The position numbers and the translations under genes were made by a program. From Martinezella miluonensis (GTDB taxonomy: Bacteria; Pseudomonadota; Alphaproteobacteria; Rhizobiales; Rhizobiaceae): 64,000 nucleotides of DNA. Below the pieces are notes generated by a model that saw only the letters and a list, made by a program, of their open reading frames with translations, did not search any database and was not told the DNA's origin. Positions 51,514 through 59,891 of the stretch are shown here, one piece after another (positions within the stretch are counted from its first letter, which is position 1; every line of letters starts with the position of its first letter). The stretch spans positions 62,001-126,000 of the forward strand of contig NZ_FMAH01000004.1 in NCBI RefSeq assembly GCF_900094545.1, in the 5' to 3' direction.

Positions 51514-52826
51514 GCGATGATCTGTTTGCACCGCGGATACCGGAGGAGGTCGCCAACAAGCGGCCTCTGGCCGATAGGCTGCGGCCGCAAACGCTGACTG
51601 ATGTCACCGGTCAGTCGCATCTGACCGGCGAGGACGGCGTTCTGCGCCGGATGATCGAGGCGGGTTCGCTCGGATCGATGATCTTCTGGGGCCCTCCTGG
51701 CACCGGCAAGACGACCGTTGCCCGGTTGCTTTCGGGCGAGGCGGGTCTCGCCTTCGAACAGATCTCCGCGATCTTCTCCGGCGTCGCCGACTTGAAGAAA
51801 GTGTTCGAGGCGGCAAGGCTGCGCCGCATGGACGGCCGCCAGACCCTGCTCTTCGTCGACGAGATCCATCGCTTCAATCGCGCTCAGCAGGATAGCTTCC
51901 TGCCGGTGATGGAAGACGGCACCGTCATTCTTGTGGGAGCGACGACGGAGAACCCGTCCTTCGAACTCAACGCCGCTCTTCTCTCCCGTGCCCGTGTCCT
52001 GACGTTCCGCTCGCATGATGAGGAGAGCCTGGAGGAGTTGCTGCGCCGGGCCGAAGCCGTGGAAGGCAAGCCGCTGCCGTTGACGGAGGATGCCCGTGCC
52101 AGCCTGATCCGCATGGCCGATGGTGACGGGCGCTCGGTGCTGACGCTGGCGGAAGAGGTCTGGCGCGCTGCGCGCAAGGACGAGCTCTTCGATCCCGATA
52201 TGCTGGTCAAGATCGTTCAGCGCCGCGCACCGGTCTACGACAAGGCGCAGGATGGGCACTACAATCTGATATCGGCGCTGCACAAGTCCGTTCGCGGTTC
52301 CGACCCGGACGCCGCCCTCTATTATCTCGCTCGCATGTTCGACGCCGGCGAGGATCCGCTTTATCTCGGCCGCCGGCTGGTGCGCATGGCGGTCGAGGAT
52401 ATTGGCCTTGCCGATCCGCAAGCCCTGGTGATCTGCAACGCCGCCAAAGATGCCTATGACTATCTGGGGTCGCCGGAAGGCGAGCTGGCGCTGGCGCAGG
52501 CCTGCGTCTATCTCGCAACCGCGCCCAAATCGAACGCGGTCTATACGGCTTTCAAGGCGGCGACGCAGGCGGCCAAGCAGAACGGATCTTTGCTGCCGCC
52601 CAAACATATCCTCAATGCGCCGACGAAGTTGATGCGCACCGAGGGATATGGCGACGGCTATCGTTACGACCACGACGAGCCTGACGCCTTTTCAGGCCAG
52701 AACTATTTTCCGGAAAAGATGGGCCGTCAGACCTTCTACGATCCGCCGGAACGCGGCTTCGAGCGCGATATCCGCAAGCGGCTGGACTGGTGGGCTAAGC
52801 TGCGCAAGGAGCGAGGCGAGCACTAG
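51510..52826 (+). CDS. rarA: Replication-associated recombination protein A (RarA/MgsA)
   Basis: 438 residues, AAA+ ATPase acting at stalled replication forks. Walker A GPPGTGKTT (residues 61-69), Walker B LLFVDEIHRF, sensor 1 region GATTENPSF, and the C-terminal MgsA domain (HKSVRGSDPDAALYYLARML-type, here ending ARMFDAGED). Start overlaps the degQ-like stop by 4 bases, so the two are cotranslated. Confidence 0.95.
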   Translation: MSDDLFAPRIPEEVANKRPLADRLRPQTLTDVTGQSHLTGEDGVLRRMIEAGSLGSMIFWGPPGTGKTTVARLLSGEAGLAFEQISAIFSGVADLKKVFEAARLRRMDGRQTLLFVDEIHRFNRAQQDSFLPVMEDGTVILVGATTENPSFELNAALLSRARVLTFRSHDEESLEELLRRAEAVEGKPLPLTEDARASLIRMADGDGRSVLTLAEEVWRAARKDELFDPDMLVKIVQRRAPVYDKAQDGHYNLISALHKSVRGSDPDAALYYLARMFDAGEDPLYLGRRLVRMAVEDIGLADPQALVICNAAKDAYDYLGSPEGELALAQACVYLATAPKSNAVYTAFKAATQAAKQNGSLLPPKHILNAPTKLMRTEGYGDGYRYDHDEPDAFSGQNYFPEKMGRQTFYDPPERGFERDIRKRLDWWAKLRKERGEH

Positions 52827-52833
52827 TCCTTAC

Positions 52834-53163
52834 TCACTTGCCGGTGACGTCTTGCGGCGCTTTCTGCATGCGTGGCGCAGGTGTCTTGTCGACGATCTTC
52901 ACGCTCGATTCCGCCAGGCCGTTATGGCCCTCCATGTCGACAACGACATGCCAGTGACCGAATTCCGGGATCGCGAGCCGGATCGGCGATTTCTTGGCGA
53001 CGCCGCCTAAGAACTGATGCTTAAGGGTTTCCGTGAAACGCTCGAAATTCGAGCCGTTCATCAGCCTGACATTGGCGATGGCCGAGAGGGTGATTTCGAT
53101 CACCGTGCCAGCGCGTTGCTCCTTGAGATCGTAATGGCTGTAGCGGAAGGCAGGCTTCGACAT
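52834..53163 (-). CDS. DUF1883 domain-containing protein
   Basis: 109 residues. The DUF1883 pattern is seen in LKEQRAGTVIEITLSAIANV, MNGSNFERFTETLKHQFLGG and FGHWHVVVDMEGHNGLAESS. This beta-rich domain is found alone or fused to TIR domains in other bacteria; here it is alone with a short C-terminal tail. Function unknown. Convergent with rarA. Confidence 0.85.
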   Translation of the reverse strand: MSKPAFRYSHYDLKEQRAGTVIEITLSAIANVRLMNGSNFERFTETLKHQFLGGVAKKSPIRLAIPEFGHWHVVVDMEGHNGLAESSVKIVDKTPAPRMQKAPQDVTGK

Positions 53164-53267
53164 CGTGGTTCTGTTTTCTGGGACACCCGGTGCGAAAACC
53201 TACCCGAATCCGGGTTAAGGAAGCGTTCGGTCGGGTGGCGGCTGTCGAAGCCTGCGTGGGGCGGGGT

Positions 53268-53537
53268 CTAGTGCAGATTGGATGAGGAGGATGCGAAGCC
53301 GTCCAGATCGAGGACGGTGCCCTCGGGCGCATGGCAGATATCGGCGGGGTTATGGTTGCATTCCTCAGCCGCAAAGTGCAGGGCGGCGGCTTCGCTGCGG
53401 AAGAGGCCGCCTACTAGTCCCTCGCGGTCTTGAACGATCCAGCTGCCGCGACGGTCACGGCCGACAATGAAGCGGGCCGGGACGGCTGACAGGTGATTGC
53501 GGGCCGAGCGGCGTTGAATATGCAGTGCATTTGCCAT
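53268..53537 (-). CDS. Hypothetical small protein
   Basis: 89 residues from the ATG at 53537, preceded by AGAGGAAA. A basic N-terminus (MANALHIQRRSARNH) leads to FIVGRDRRGSWIVQDREGLV and AAALHFAAEECNHNPADICH. Probably a small cytoplasmic protein. Not assigned to a named family. Confidence 0.72.
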   Translation of the reverse strand: MANALHIQRRSARNHLSAVPARFIVGRDRRGSWIVQDREGLVGGLFRSEAAALHFAAEECNHNPADICHAPEGTVLDLDGFASSSSNLH

Positions 53538-53568
53538 CTTTTTTCCTCTTGGATCTCTTCAGCTGCGC

Positions 53569-53763
53569 TCAATGTCCGGCCAGACGCATTGCCAGCTGCA
53601 ACGCGCCGGCAATGAGGAAGACAAGTCCGAGACGAGGAGCGATGGAACGGATGCCATGCAACACAACATCTGAGGAGATAGGCCGCTCGCCCTTGGCAAG
53701 AGCCGCGGCACGAGGACGTTGAAGGGGATCGGCGGATGAGCCGGCATGCGTAAAGCGTGACAT
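53569..53763 (-). CDS. Hypothetical single-pass small membrane protein
   Basis: 64 residues from the second of two adjacent ATGs (53763), with AAGGAA five bases before it. A polar N-terminal half is followed by one membrane helix at the C-terminus (PRLGLVFLIAGALQLAMRLA). A competing frame overlaps, so the call rests mainly on the ribosome site and the helix. Confidence 0.5.
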   Translation of the reverse strand: MSRFTHAGSSADPLQRPRAAALAKGERPISSDVVLHGIRSIAPRLGLVFLIAGALQLAMRLAGH

Positions 53764-53907
53764 CATAGTTCCTTTCCAGTGTCACCCGCACCGCAAGTCC
53801 AAAGGACCCATTCCGGTGCTACACTGTTGAATCTATGGGTGAGTTGCTAGGATTTCCATTTGTCTGAACTGGGGAAAATATAAAAATCTCATAGGGATAG
53901 ATCGGAT

Positions 53908-54849
53908 TTATAAACAAAGCCGGAAGGCTTGGTGTGAGCTCGGGCGGCCGCTGCCGTCGAACTGGAACGGCGCGATGGCAGTCTCGATCTCCGCTGCGGT
54001 TTCGGCCGTGACGCCGACAAGCGGCAGGCGCACTTCTGGTTCCATATGCTTCATCAGTGCCAGGGCGTGCTTGACTGTAGCAGGCTCGTTTTGACGAGCG
54101 AGCGCTTTGAATAGAGGTCGCAACCGCTCGTCGATCGAAAGGGCGGCGCCAAGGTGACCACAGGCGGCCGAGTGCTGCATCGAATGGAAAAGCCTGGGAA
54201 CGATATTGGCCGCATTGGAAAAGCAGCCATGGCCGCCGGCAGCCGTGAAGGCGAGCGAGCTGGTATCGCTCGAGGTATAGAGACCGAACCATTCCGGCAG
54301 CAGAGAGCGCCAGAGATCGATGCACCGGAGGTCGCCACTGCCGTCCACGATCCCGACAATGCCGGGAATTTCGGCCAGTCGGGCGATCGTCGCCGGCGCG
54401 AGATCGATGGCGGTATGCGATGGCTGGTTATGGATGATGAGCGGCGTGCCGGTCCGCGCCGCTATCTGCTCGAAGTGATGAACAACGCCCTTCTGTGTCG
54501 GCTTCGAATAATAGGGAACCGTCACAAGCGCTGCATCCGCGCCAAGCCGCTGAGCTTGCAGCGTTTCTTCGATTGTTGTCGCCGTGTCGTTCGTGCCTGT
54601 CGCAACAATGACGGGCGTCCTGCCTTCGGAAAGCTCGACGCAGATTTCGATGATGCGCGCGCGTTCGGCCTCGGTCAGCGTCGGGCCTTCGCCGGTCAGC
54701 GAACAGGCCAACAGCCCATCGACGCCATAAAGCAACTGCCGTTCCACATGTGCCATCAGATCGACGGCGTCGAGTGCGCCGTCACGAAATGGCGTGACAA
54801 AAGCGGTGATTGCACCGCCGATGCGCCTCTTCAAGCCTGGTTTGCCCAT
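53908..54849 (-). CDS. DapA-family TIM-barrel protein lacking the Schiff-base lysine
   Basis: 313 residues of the dihydrodipicolinate synthase/N-acetylneuraminate lyase superfamily. Seen: GGAITAFVTPFRDGALD, LACSLTGEGPTLTEAER (usually GTTGESPTL), GADAALVTVPYYSKPTQKG. The catalytic lysine of the GIVGIKD motif is valine here (V168 in GIVGIVDGSGD), and the tyrosine of the YNVP motif is histidine (H140 in IIHNQPSHTAID). It is thus unlikely to make the usual Schiff base; it could be a degenerate paralogue with a binding or regulatory role, or another chemistry. A genuine dapA would lie elsewhere. Confidence 0.85.
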   Translation of the reverse strand: MGKPGLKRRIGGAITAFVTPFRDGALDAVDLMAHVERQLLYGVDGLLACSLTGEGPTLTEAERARIIEICVELSEGRTPVIVATGTNDTATTIEETLQAQRLGADAALVTVPYYSKPTQKGVVHHFEQIAARTGTPLIIHNQPSHTAIDLAPATIARLAEIPGIVGIVDGSGDLRCIDLWRSLLPEWFGLYTSSDTSSLAFTAAGGHGCFSNAANIVPRLFHSMQHSAACGHLGAALSIDERLRPLFKALARQNEPATVKHALALMKHMEPEVRLPLVGVTAETAAEIETAIAPFQFDGSGRPSSHQAFRLCL

Positions 54850-54861
54850 AGTGGCGACGGC

Positions 54862-55089
54862 TCAAAGATAATGCAGCACGATGAACAGCTCCAGGCCGCC
54901 GAGTAGCAGCCCGAAGGCGAGCATCGACCAGAATGTGCGTTTCTCGCGAATCTGGCGTTCATGAGATTGGCGCTTTGGCTGAGTCTTTGTCGCTGGAGCC
55001 GATGCGGCTGCGCGGTGGTGCCGCTCGTCGCTGTTGTGAACGAGGACCCTGATGGATTCCGTCAGATTGGGTGCGTGCGTGTCGAGCAT
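54862..55089 (-). CDS. Hypothetical C-tail membrane protein
   Basis: 75 residues from the ATG at 55089 (MLDTHAPNLTESIRVL), which has GGAGG eight bases upstream; frames extend to 55146. Polar, basic body (TKTQPKRQSHERQIREKR) and one C-terminal helix (TFWSMLAFGLLLGGLELFIV). No family recognised. Confidence 0.62.
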   Translation of the reverse strand: MLDTHAPNLTESIRVLVHNSDERHHRAAASAPATKTQPKRQSHERQIREKRTFWSMLAFGLLLGGLELFIVLHYL

Positions 55090-55265
55090 GGCATCTACCT
55101 CCATATTTCGACAGAAGCGTAATCCCTGGTCGCATAGGAAATCCATTCGCGGCGGAAGGCGAAGAAGTAAGTGCGATATAAAGAGCCGCTTAAGGCCAAA
55201 ATGGGCCGCGCAGAGCGCTGTCGTGGATGGCGAAAACGGGTAGGTGCGGCCCCGGCGGCGAGCCG

Positions 55266-56279
55266 CTATCCGGCCGCCAACAGGTTGTTCCGGTCAAGCT
55301 GTGTGACCAGCGCGAGGATCGTCGCGGAGACCGGCGTCGCGACACCCGTCAGCTTGCCGAGCGAAACGACGACGCCGACGAGAGGCGTGATTTCCAGCGC
55401 CTTGCCGGCAAGCAGGTCCTGCAGCATCGAGGTGCGCACAGGCCCGATCTGCCGTGAACGGCCGAGTCGTTCCTCAACGGAGAGGGCCAAATGCGAACCC
55501 AAAGCCTCGGCAACCGCTTTCACCTCGCTCATGACCTGACCGACCATCGCCGAAAGAGCGGGATCGTTCATGATATCGGACATCAGTGCCCGTGTGAGCG
55601 CGCTGATCGGGTTGAAGGCGGCATTGCCCATCAGCTTGCTCCAGATATCGTCGCGTATGCGTTCGGAAATGGAGATCTTGACGCCGGCCCTTTGCAGCAC
55701 CGCTGCAATGGCTTCTATGTCCGCGGTCGTCTCGCCGGACGGCTCGCCCAGAATGAAATGGCCGTTGTTGGCGAGCCGAACCTCCCCTGGACCGACCACT
55801 TCCGCCCCCTGATAGGCAACGCAGCCGATAACGCGTTTGGGGCCGATCAGCCGCCAGAGATCGCCATTCGGGTCAAGCTCTTCCATCTGGTGTTCCGCGT
55901 GGCCGCTCTGCCGGTCCCGATGAAAGTACCACCACGGCACGCCGTTGAGGATCATCACGACGCGAGTGCCGGCATGCAGGAGCTTGGCGATGCCGGGCAC
56001 GGCTGCGGCCAGCTGATGACCTTTAAGCCCTGTGATGACGAGATCCTGCGGCGGCAGCTCGCCCGCATCGTCCGTTGCTGTCATCTGCGCCACGAGGGGT
56101 TGATCTGCCTCTGCCTCCCAAAGGCGTATGCCGCCCGAGCGAATGGCCTCCAAATGCGCCCCTCGTGCGACGACGGAGATCTGAGCTTGCTCGCTCGAGG
56201 AGGCCAGCTTTGCCGCAATCGCACCGCCGAGCGCGCCGGCGCCGTAGATGCAGATGTTCTTGAAGGGGGAAGACGTCAT
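55266..56279 (-). CDS. 2-dehydropantoate 2-reductase family (PanE/ApbA) protein
   Basis: 337 residues from the ATG at 56279 (MTSSPFKNICIYGAG). N-terminal Rossmann fold GAGALGGAIAAKLA, the ILNGVPWWY segment with the active-site Asn, then the C-terminal helical domain with the conserved Lys in DDIWSKLMGNAAFNPISALT. The family reduces ketopantoate with NADPH; several paralogues exist in rhizobia, so the substrate is not certain. Confidence 0.88.
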   Translation of the reverse strand: MTSSPFKNICIYGAGALGGAIAAKLASSSEQAQISVVARGAHLEAIRSGGIRLWEAEADQPLVAQMTATDDAGELPPQDLVITGLKGHQLAAAVPGIAKLLHAGTRVVMILNGVPWWYFHRDRQSGHAEHQMEELDPNGDLWRLIGPKRVIGCVAYQGAEVVGPGEVRLANNGHFILGEPSGETTADIEAIAAVLQRAGVKISISERIRDDIWSKLMGNAAFNPISALTRALMSDIMNDPALSAMVGQVMSEVKAVAEALGSHLALSVEERLGRSRQIGPVRTSMLQDLLAGKALEITPLVGVVVSLGKLTGVATPVSATILALVTQLDRNNLLAAG

Positions 56280-56711
56280 GGCGTGGTGCTCCGAGTCAGA
56301 TCGCATGCGCTGCAAACTATGTCATGCCGGTGATTTGGCGAGTGGTTTCTTGAACCGGCCGCAATCGGAATCGAAAATCGCCGGACCTTCCTGCACAGTA
56401 CAACCATACGGAAATTTCACCATGCTCGTTTGGGTAGCGATGAAATCAATCCGGCGGGAAAAAAATGGCTTCGGGGGTGCCGAGCAGGTTTCTGTAAGGA
56501 TCACCCAAACTTGATCGGCGTTTCGCAGAGGCGCTCATCATCGCCGCCTCTCTCCTTCAAGCACATGTTTTCCAATCGCCGCGTGCTCGGGCTATTCTTT
56601 ACCACAATCGCATCCTAACCTGGACGATATCGCTCTGGACCGGGGACAACCGGTACGGTATCGGTTTGTCGCTCGTCCTTTCTAAGTTGATGAATTCACC
56701 GGGGAAGATCA
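56280..56711. other. Gene-free stretch before the four-gene operon
   Basis: About 430 bases without a convincing gene; short frames here lack ribosome sites. It should hold the promoter of the 56712-60898 operon, but no consensus pair was identified. Confidence 0.4.
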
Positions 56712-58160
56712 TTGCGTTTTGAAGCCCTAAACCGTCTATGGGACAGCGTTCGGGAGACCAGCCATGATTTCCGCGCCTCGACGGACGTCTTTCCTGTCGT
56801 CGATATCGAGAAGCTTGGCTCTACCCTCGATCTGAAAGAGAAGGGTGCCGCAGCAGGGCGGCAAAACCGACCGACACCGGACGCGCAGTCTTTCGACGAA
56901 ACGGAACAGCGTATCGTCGCCTGGGTCGAGGCGGAGAAGAAGAGTTCCTACCAGATCCTCGAAGACCAGTTCCAGACCTTCGACAGCCGCTTGCGCAACC
57001 TCGATTTTGAAGGCCAGTTCGGACTGATCCGCCAGGCGAATGCCTCCAGTGTCTCGGATTTCAAGGCGGAAGTGGCAAGCGGCGTCGATGAGCTTCATGG
57101 CCTGCGCCGCAAGCTGAAAACCGCCGAGGACGAGATGGTGGCTTTCAAGGCTACACACAAGCTGCAGCGCGCCGCCAAGGTTTCCAGCAAGGCGGCCTGG
57201 GGCTTCAAGGTCTCGCTCATCGTCTTCCTCGTGCTCATCGAAATGGTGATGAACGGCAGTTTTCTCGCCAAGGGAAGCGAGCAGGGCCTTGTCGGTGGGG
57301 TGACGGAGGCAGCCGCCTTCGCCTTCCTGAATATCGGCATGGCGCTGATATTCTCCTTCTTCTGCGTCCGCTTCCTGGTGCATCGGTCCTACGCGCTGAA
57401 ACTGCTCGGCCTTCTCGGGCTCGTCGCCTATGTCGCCGTCGCGCTGGGCATCAACATCGCGCTCGCGCACTACCGCGAGGTCTCGGCGACGATTTTGAGC
57501 GGGGCCGGTGCCGAAGTGATCCAGCGCCTGAAGGCAGCACCGCTTGGGCTGCAGGAGCTGAACTCCTGGATGCTCTTTGCCATCGGACTGATGTTCTCGC
57601 TCGTCGCCTTCATCGACGGCTGCTATCTCACCGATCCCTATCCCGGCTTTGCCGGCGTGCAAAAGCGGCTCGATGCGGCGAGAGACAATTATATCGACCG
57701 CAAGCTGGACCTGATCGAAGACCTTCGCGAGATCCGCGACGAGCACAACGGCAAGATCGAGGAGATCATCCGTGACCTCTCGCTGCGCCGGCAGGAAACG
57801 GCCGCTATCATCGCCCATCGTGCGAGGACCGCGGGCCTTTTTGCCGAACACCAGAACCATCTCGAGCGCGCCGCCAATGTGCTGCTCACCTCCTATCGCG
57901 ACGCCGATCGGGCTGCACGCGCTGAGCCCGAACCGTCCTACTTCAACTCGGCTTACAAGATGGAGCGCCTGACGCCAGTGATCCGCACCGAAGAGGAATG
58001 GGACGACAAGGTGTTGGGCTCGCGCATCCAGGGTGCCCAGGCGGAGTTGTCTGAGCAGATCAAGCGGATCGGCGACGAATTCGAGCGCGCCATCGAGAAA
58101 TACCATCAGCTCGATAATCTTTTCCCGGAGAGCATCCTTGGCTCGACGCAAGCGGCGTAG
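56712..58160 (+). CDS. Polytopic coiled-coil membrane protein, first gene of four-gene envelope operon
   Basis: 482 residues from a TTG with GGGGAAG five bases upstream. A cytoplasmic helical N-terminal region (residues 1-160, coiled coil around 60-145) precedes four membrane helices at about 164-182, 196-222, 230-252 and 285-305 (GFKVSLIVFLVLIEMVMN; MLFAIGLMFSLVAFIDG) and a long helical C-terminal region (315-482, coiled coil). No family recognised. The next gene starts before its stop, so the product is coupled to the others. It may anchor or gate the channel pair encoded downstream, which is inference. Confidence 0.8.
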   Translation: MRFEALNRLWDSVRETSHDFRASTDVFPVVDIEKLGSTLDLKEKGAAAGRQNRPTPDAQSFDETEQRIVAWVEAEKKSSYQILEDQFQTFDSRLRNLDFEGQFGLIRQANASSVSDFKAEVASGVDELHGLRRKLKTAEDEMVAFKATHKLQRAAKVSSKAAWGFKVSLIVFLVLIEMVMNGSFLAKGSEQGLVGGVTEAAAFAFLNIGMALIFSFFCVRFLVHRSYALKLLGLLGLVAYVAVALGINIALAHYREVSATILSGAGAEVIQRLKAAPLGLQELNSWMLFAIGLMFSLVAFIDGCYLTDPYPGFAGVQKRLDAARDNYIDRKLDLIEDLREIRDEHNGKIEEIIRDLSLRRQETAAIIAHRARTAGLFAEHQNHLERAANVLLTSYRDADRAARAEPEPSYFNSAYKMERLTPVIRTEEEWDDKVLGSRIQGAQAELSEQIKRIGDEFERAIEKYHQLDNLFPESILGSTQAA

Positions 58161-58956
58161 CCGGCGCGGCGGATCCGCCGGTCTTATCATCGCAACGGTT
58201 TGTCTCGCCGTCCTGTCTCTCGGGATCGTCGGCGCTTATGGCTGGCTGCGCTACAAGGCGAACGGCAATGTCGCCGTCGATCAGGCCTCGCTCTGCCCGG
58301 TGGATGGCCCGAAGGCGGAAACGGCCATCCTGCTCGATGTCACCGATCCGATCTCAGATACAACGGCGCTCGACCTGCGCAACCAATTCCAGAAAATCGT
58401 GACTGATGTGCCGATAGGCGGCGCCATCGATATTTATGCGTTGACCGAGAAGGAAGGCGAGCTCATCCAGACCTTCCACGGCTGCAACCCCGGAAGCGGT
58501 GCGAGCGTCGACGAATGGACCAGCAACCCGCGTCTTGCGCAGGCACGCTGGGAGAAGGGATTTCAGAAGCCGCTCGCCGATATCGCCGGCAAGCTGACCG
58601 AGGGCGAGTCCGGCAGGCTGTCGCCGATCATGGCGGCCATCCAGAAGATCAATCTGGAAGTCTTTGCCAGCGCTCCTCATGGTCTGCCGAAGCGCCTCTA
58701 CATCGCCTCCGACATGATCGAACACACCGCCGCCTTTTCGAATTACCGTGACGGCGCCTCCTATCAAAAGTACCAGCATAGCCCGGCAAACGACCGTTTC
58801 CGGACGTCACTGGATGGTGTCACGGTCAAGATCCTCGCCTTTCAAAGGCCGAACATGAAGTTCAGCATGGAGGATCTCGCGAATTTCTGGGCGCAGTGGA
58901 TCAAGAGCAACAGCGGTTATTTCGACGGATTCGTGCGGTTGGAGGGGATACGCTGA
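58138..58956 (+). CDS. Membrane-anchored protein with von Willebrand A-like periplasmic domain
   Basis: 272 residues from the TTG at 58138 (GGAG seven bases upstream), overlapping the previous gene by 23 bases. A basic N-terminus (ARRKRRSRRGG) and one helix (residues ~14-36) indicate a periplasmic bulk. The first strand, ETAILLDVTDPISDTTALDL, has a D-x-T-D-x-x-S pattern like a MIDAS metal site, and LPKRLYIASDMIEHTAAFSN resembles the second acidic MIDAS loop (SDM). A Cys pair (SLCPV and GCNPGSG) may form a disulfide. Not a named family. TGATG overlap with the next gene. Confidence 0.78.
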   Translation: MARRKRRSRRGGSAGLIIATVCLAVLSLGIVGAYGWLRYKANGNVAVDQASLCPVDGPKAETAILLDVTDPISDTTALDLRNQFQKIVTDVPIGGAIDIYALTEKEGELIQTFHGCNPGSGASVDEWTSNPRLAQARWEKGFQKPLADIAGKLTEGESGRLSPIMAAIQKINLEVFASAPHGLPKRLYIASDMIEHTAAFSNYRDGASYQKYQHSPANDRFRTSLDGVTVKILAFQRPNMKFSMEDLANFWAQWIKSNSGYFDGFVRLEGIR

Positions 58957-59891
58957 TGGCCGGAACCGAAGCGAGATATGTCATCCGGGATTACGGGCCG
59001 ATGGTGCTTTTCGCCTCCATCACCATTGGCGGCATGATCTTCATCTGGTCGTCCAAGCTCATGGAATGGTCGCTGCCGATCGTGACGGGCGTACCGCTGG
59101 TGCTGATGGCGATCTACTTCGTCGTATCGCTGGCCTTTGCCGGTTTCCGGCTGCACAACGAGCAGGCAGGCGACAACCTTTACTACATGGGTTTTCTCTT
59201 CACCCTATCGAGCCTCGGTGTATCGCTCTATCTCTTTGCAGGCGAAACATCGATCGAGACCATCGTTCGCAATTTCGGCATTGCCGTCACCTCGACCATC
59301 GCCGGTGTGACGCTGCGCATCCTCTTCAACCAGATGCGGCGCGACCCGATCGACATCGAGCGCAGCGTGCGCCACGAGCTTGCGGAAATGACGCGGCGCG
59401 TCCGTACCGAACTTGATTCCTCGTCGCGCGAATTCTCGCACTACCGGCGTGTCAGCAACCAGATGCTGTCGGAAGGGTTCGAGGAGATCGCGCGCCAGGC
59501 CGAGCGCAACGGCCAGGAGATCAACAAGATCCTGGAAATGCTGGCAAAGCAGGCGGTAACTCCGATCAACGAAGCAGCCGCCCAGCTGACGACGACGACA
59601 TCGCAGCTTTCGGAGATCATCGGCACGTTCGGTGCTGCCGTCGAGAATGTCGGCAAGAAGCTGGAAGAGATCCGTTCGCCGGAGGATGTCGTGCGCGCCG
59701 AGCTTGCGCCGGCAATTACGGCGATCAAGGAGATGTCGGAGGCACAGCTGCAACCCTTGCGCAACATCGAAGCGGCGCTCGGTCGCATGGCGGAAGCGAT
59801 GGGGCAGACGCCGCCGGGATCAGCCGCTGATCGCGATGCTGTGTCGACAAGCGAAACGGTGCCGCAAAAACGCTGGTGGCATCTATGGTAG
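58956..59891 (+). CDS. MotA/TolQ/ExbB-like channel protein with long coiled-coil tail
   Basis: 311 residues from the ATG at 58956, GGAGGGG upstream. Four membrane helices at about 14-34, 38-64, 74-95 and 103-126. The last, NFGIAVTSTIAGVTLRILFN, resembles the pore-lining helix of TolQ/ExbB/MotA proteins. The remainder (~130-300) is a predicted cytoplasmic coiled coil, as in ZorA-type proteins. With the next gene product it would make a proton- or sodium-driven motor unit in the inner membrane. Assignment from pattern, without a database search. Confidence 0.8.
   Translation: MAGTEARYVIRDYGPMVLFASITIGGMIFIWSSKLMEWSLPIVTGVPLVLMAIYFVVSLAFAGFRLHNEQAGDNLYYMGFLFTLSSLGVSLYLFAGETSIETIVRNFGIAVTSTIAGVTLRILFNQMRRDPIDIERSVRHELAEMTRRVRTELDSSSREFSHYRRVSNQMLSEGFEEIARQAERNGQEINKILEMLAKQAVTPINEAAAQLTTTTSQLSEIIGTFGAAVENVGKKLEEIRSPEDVVRAELAPAITAIKEMSEAQLQPLRNIEAALGRMAEAMGQTPPGSAADRDAVSTSETVPQKRWWHLW

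Noticed and set aside
50092..51531. A 479-codon minus-strand frame opposite the serine protease
   Set aside because: Shadow of the DegQ-like gene; no ribosome site or family match.
56322..56504. A 60-codon minus-strand frame in the gap before the four-gene operon
   Set aside because: No convincing ribosome site or family; composition is ambiguous.
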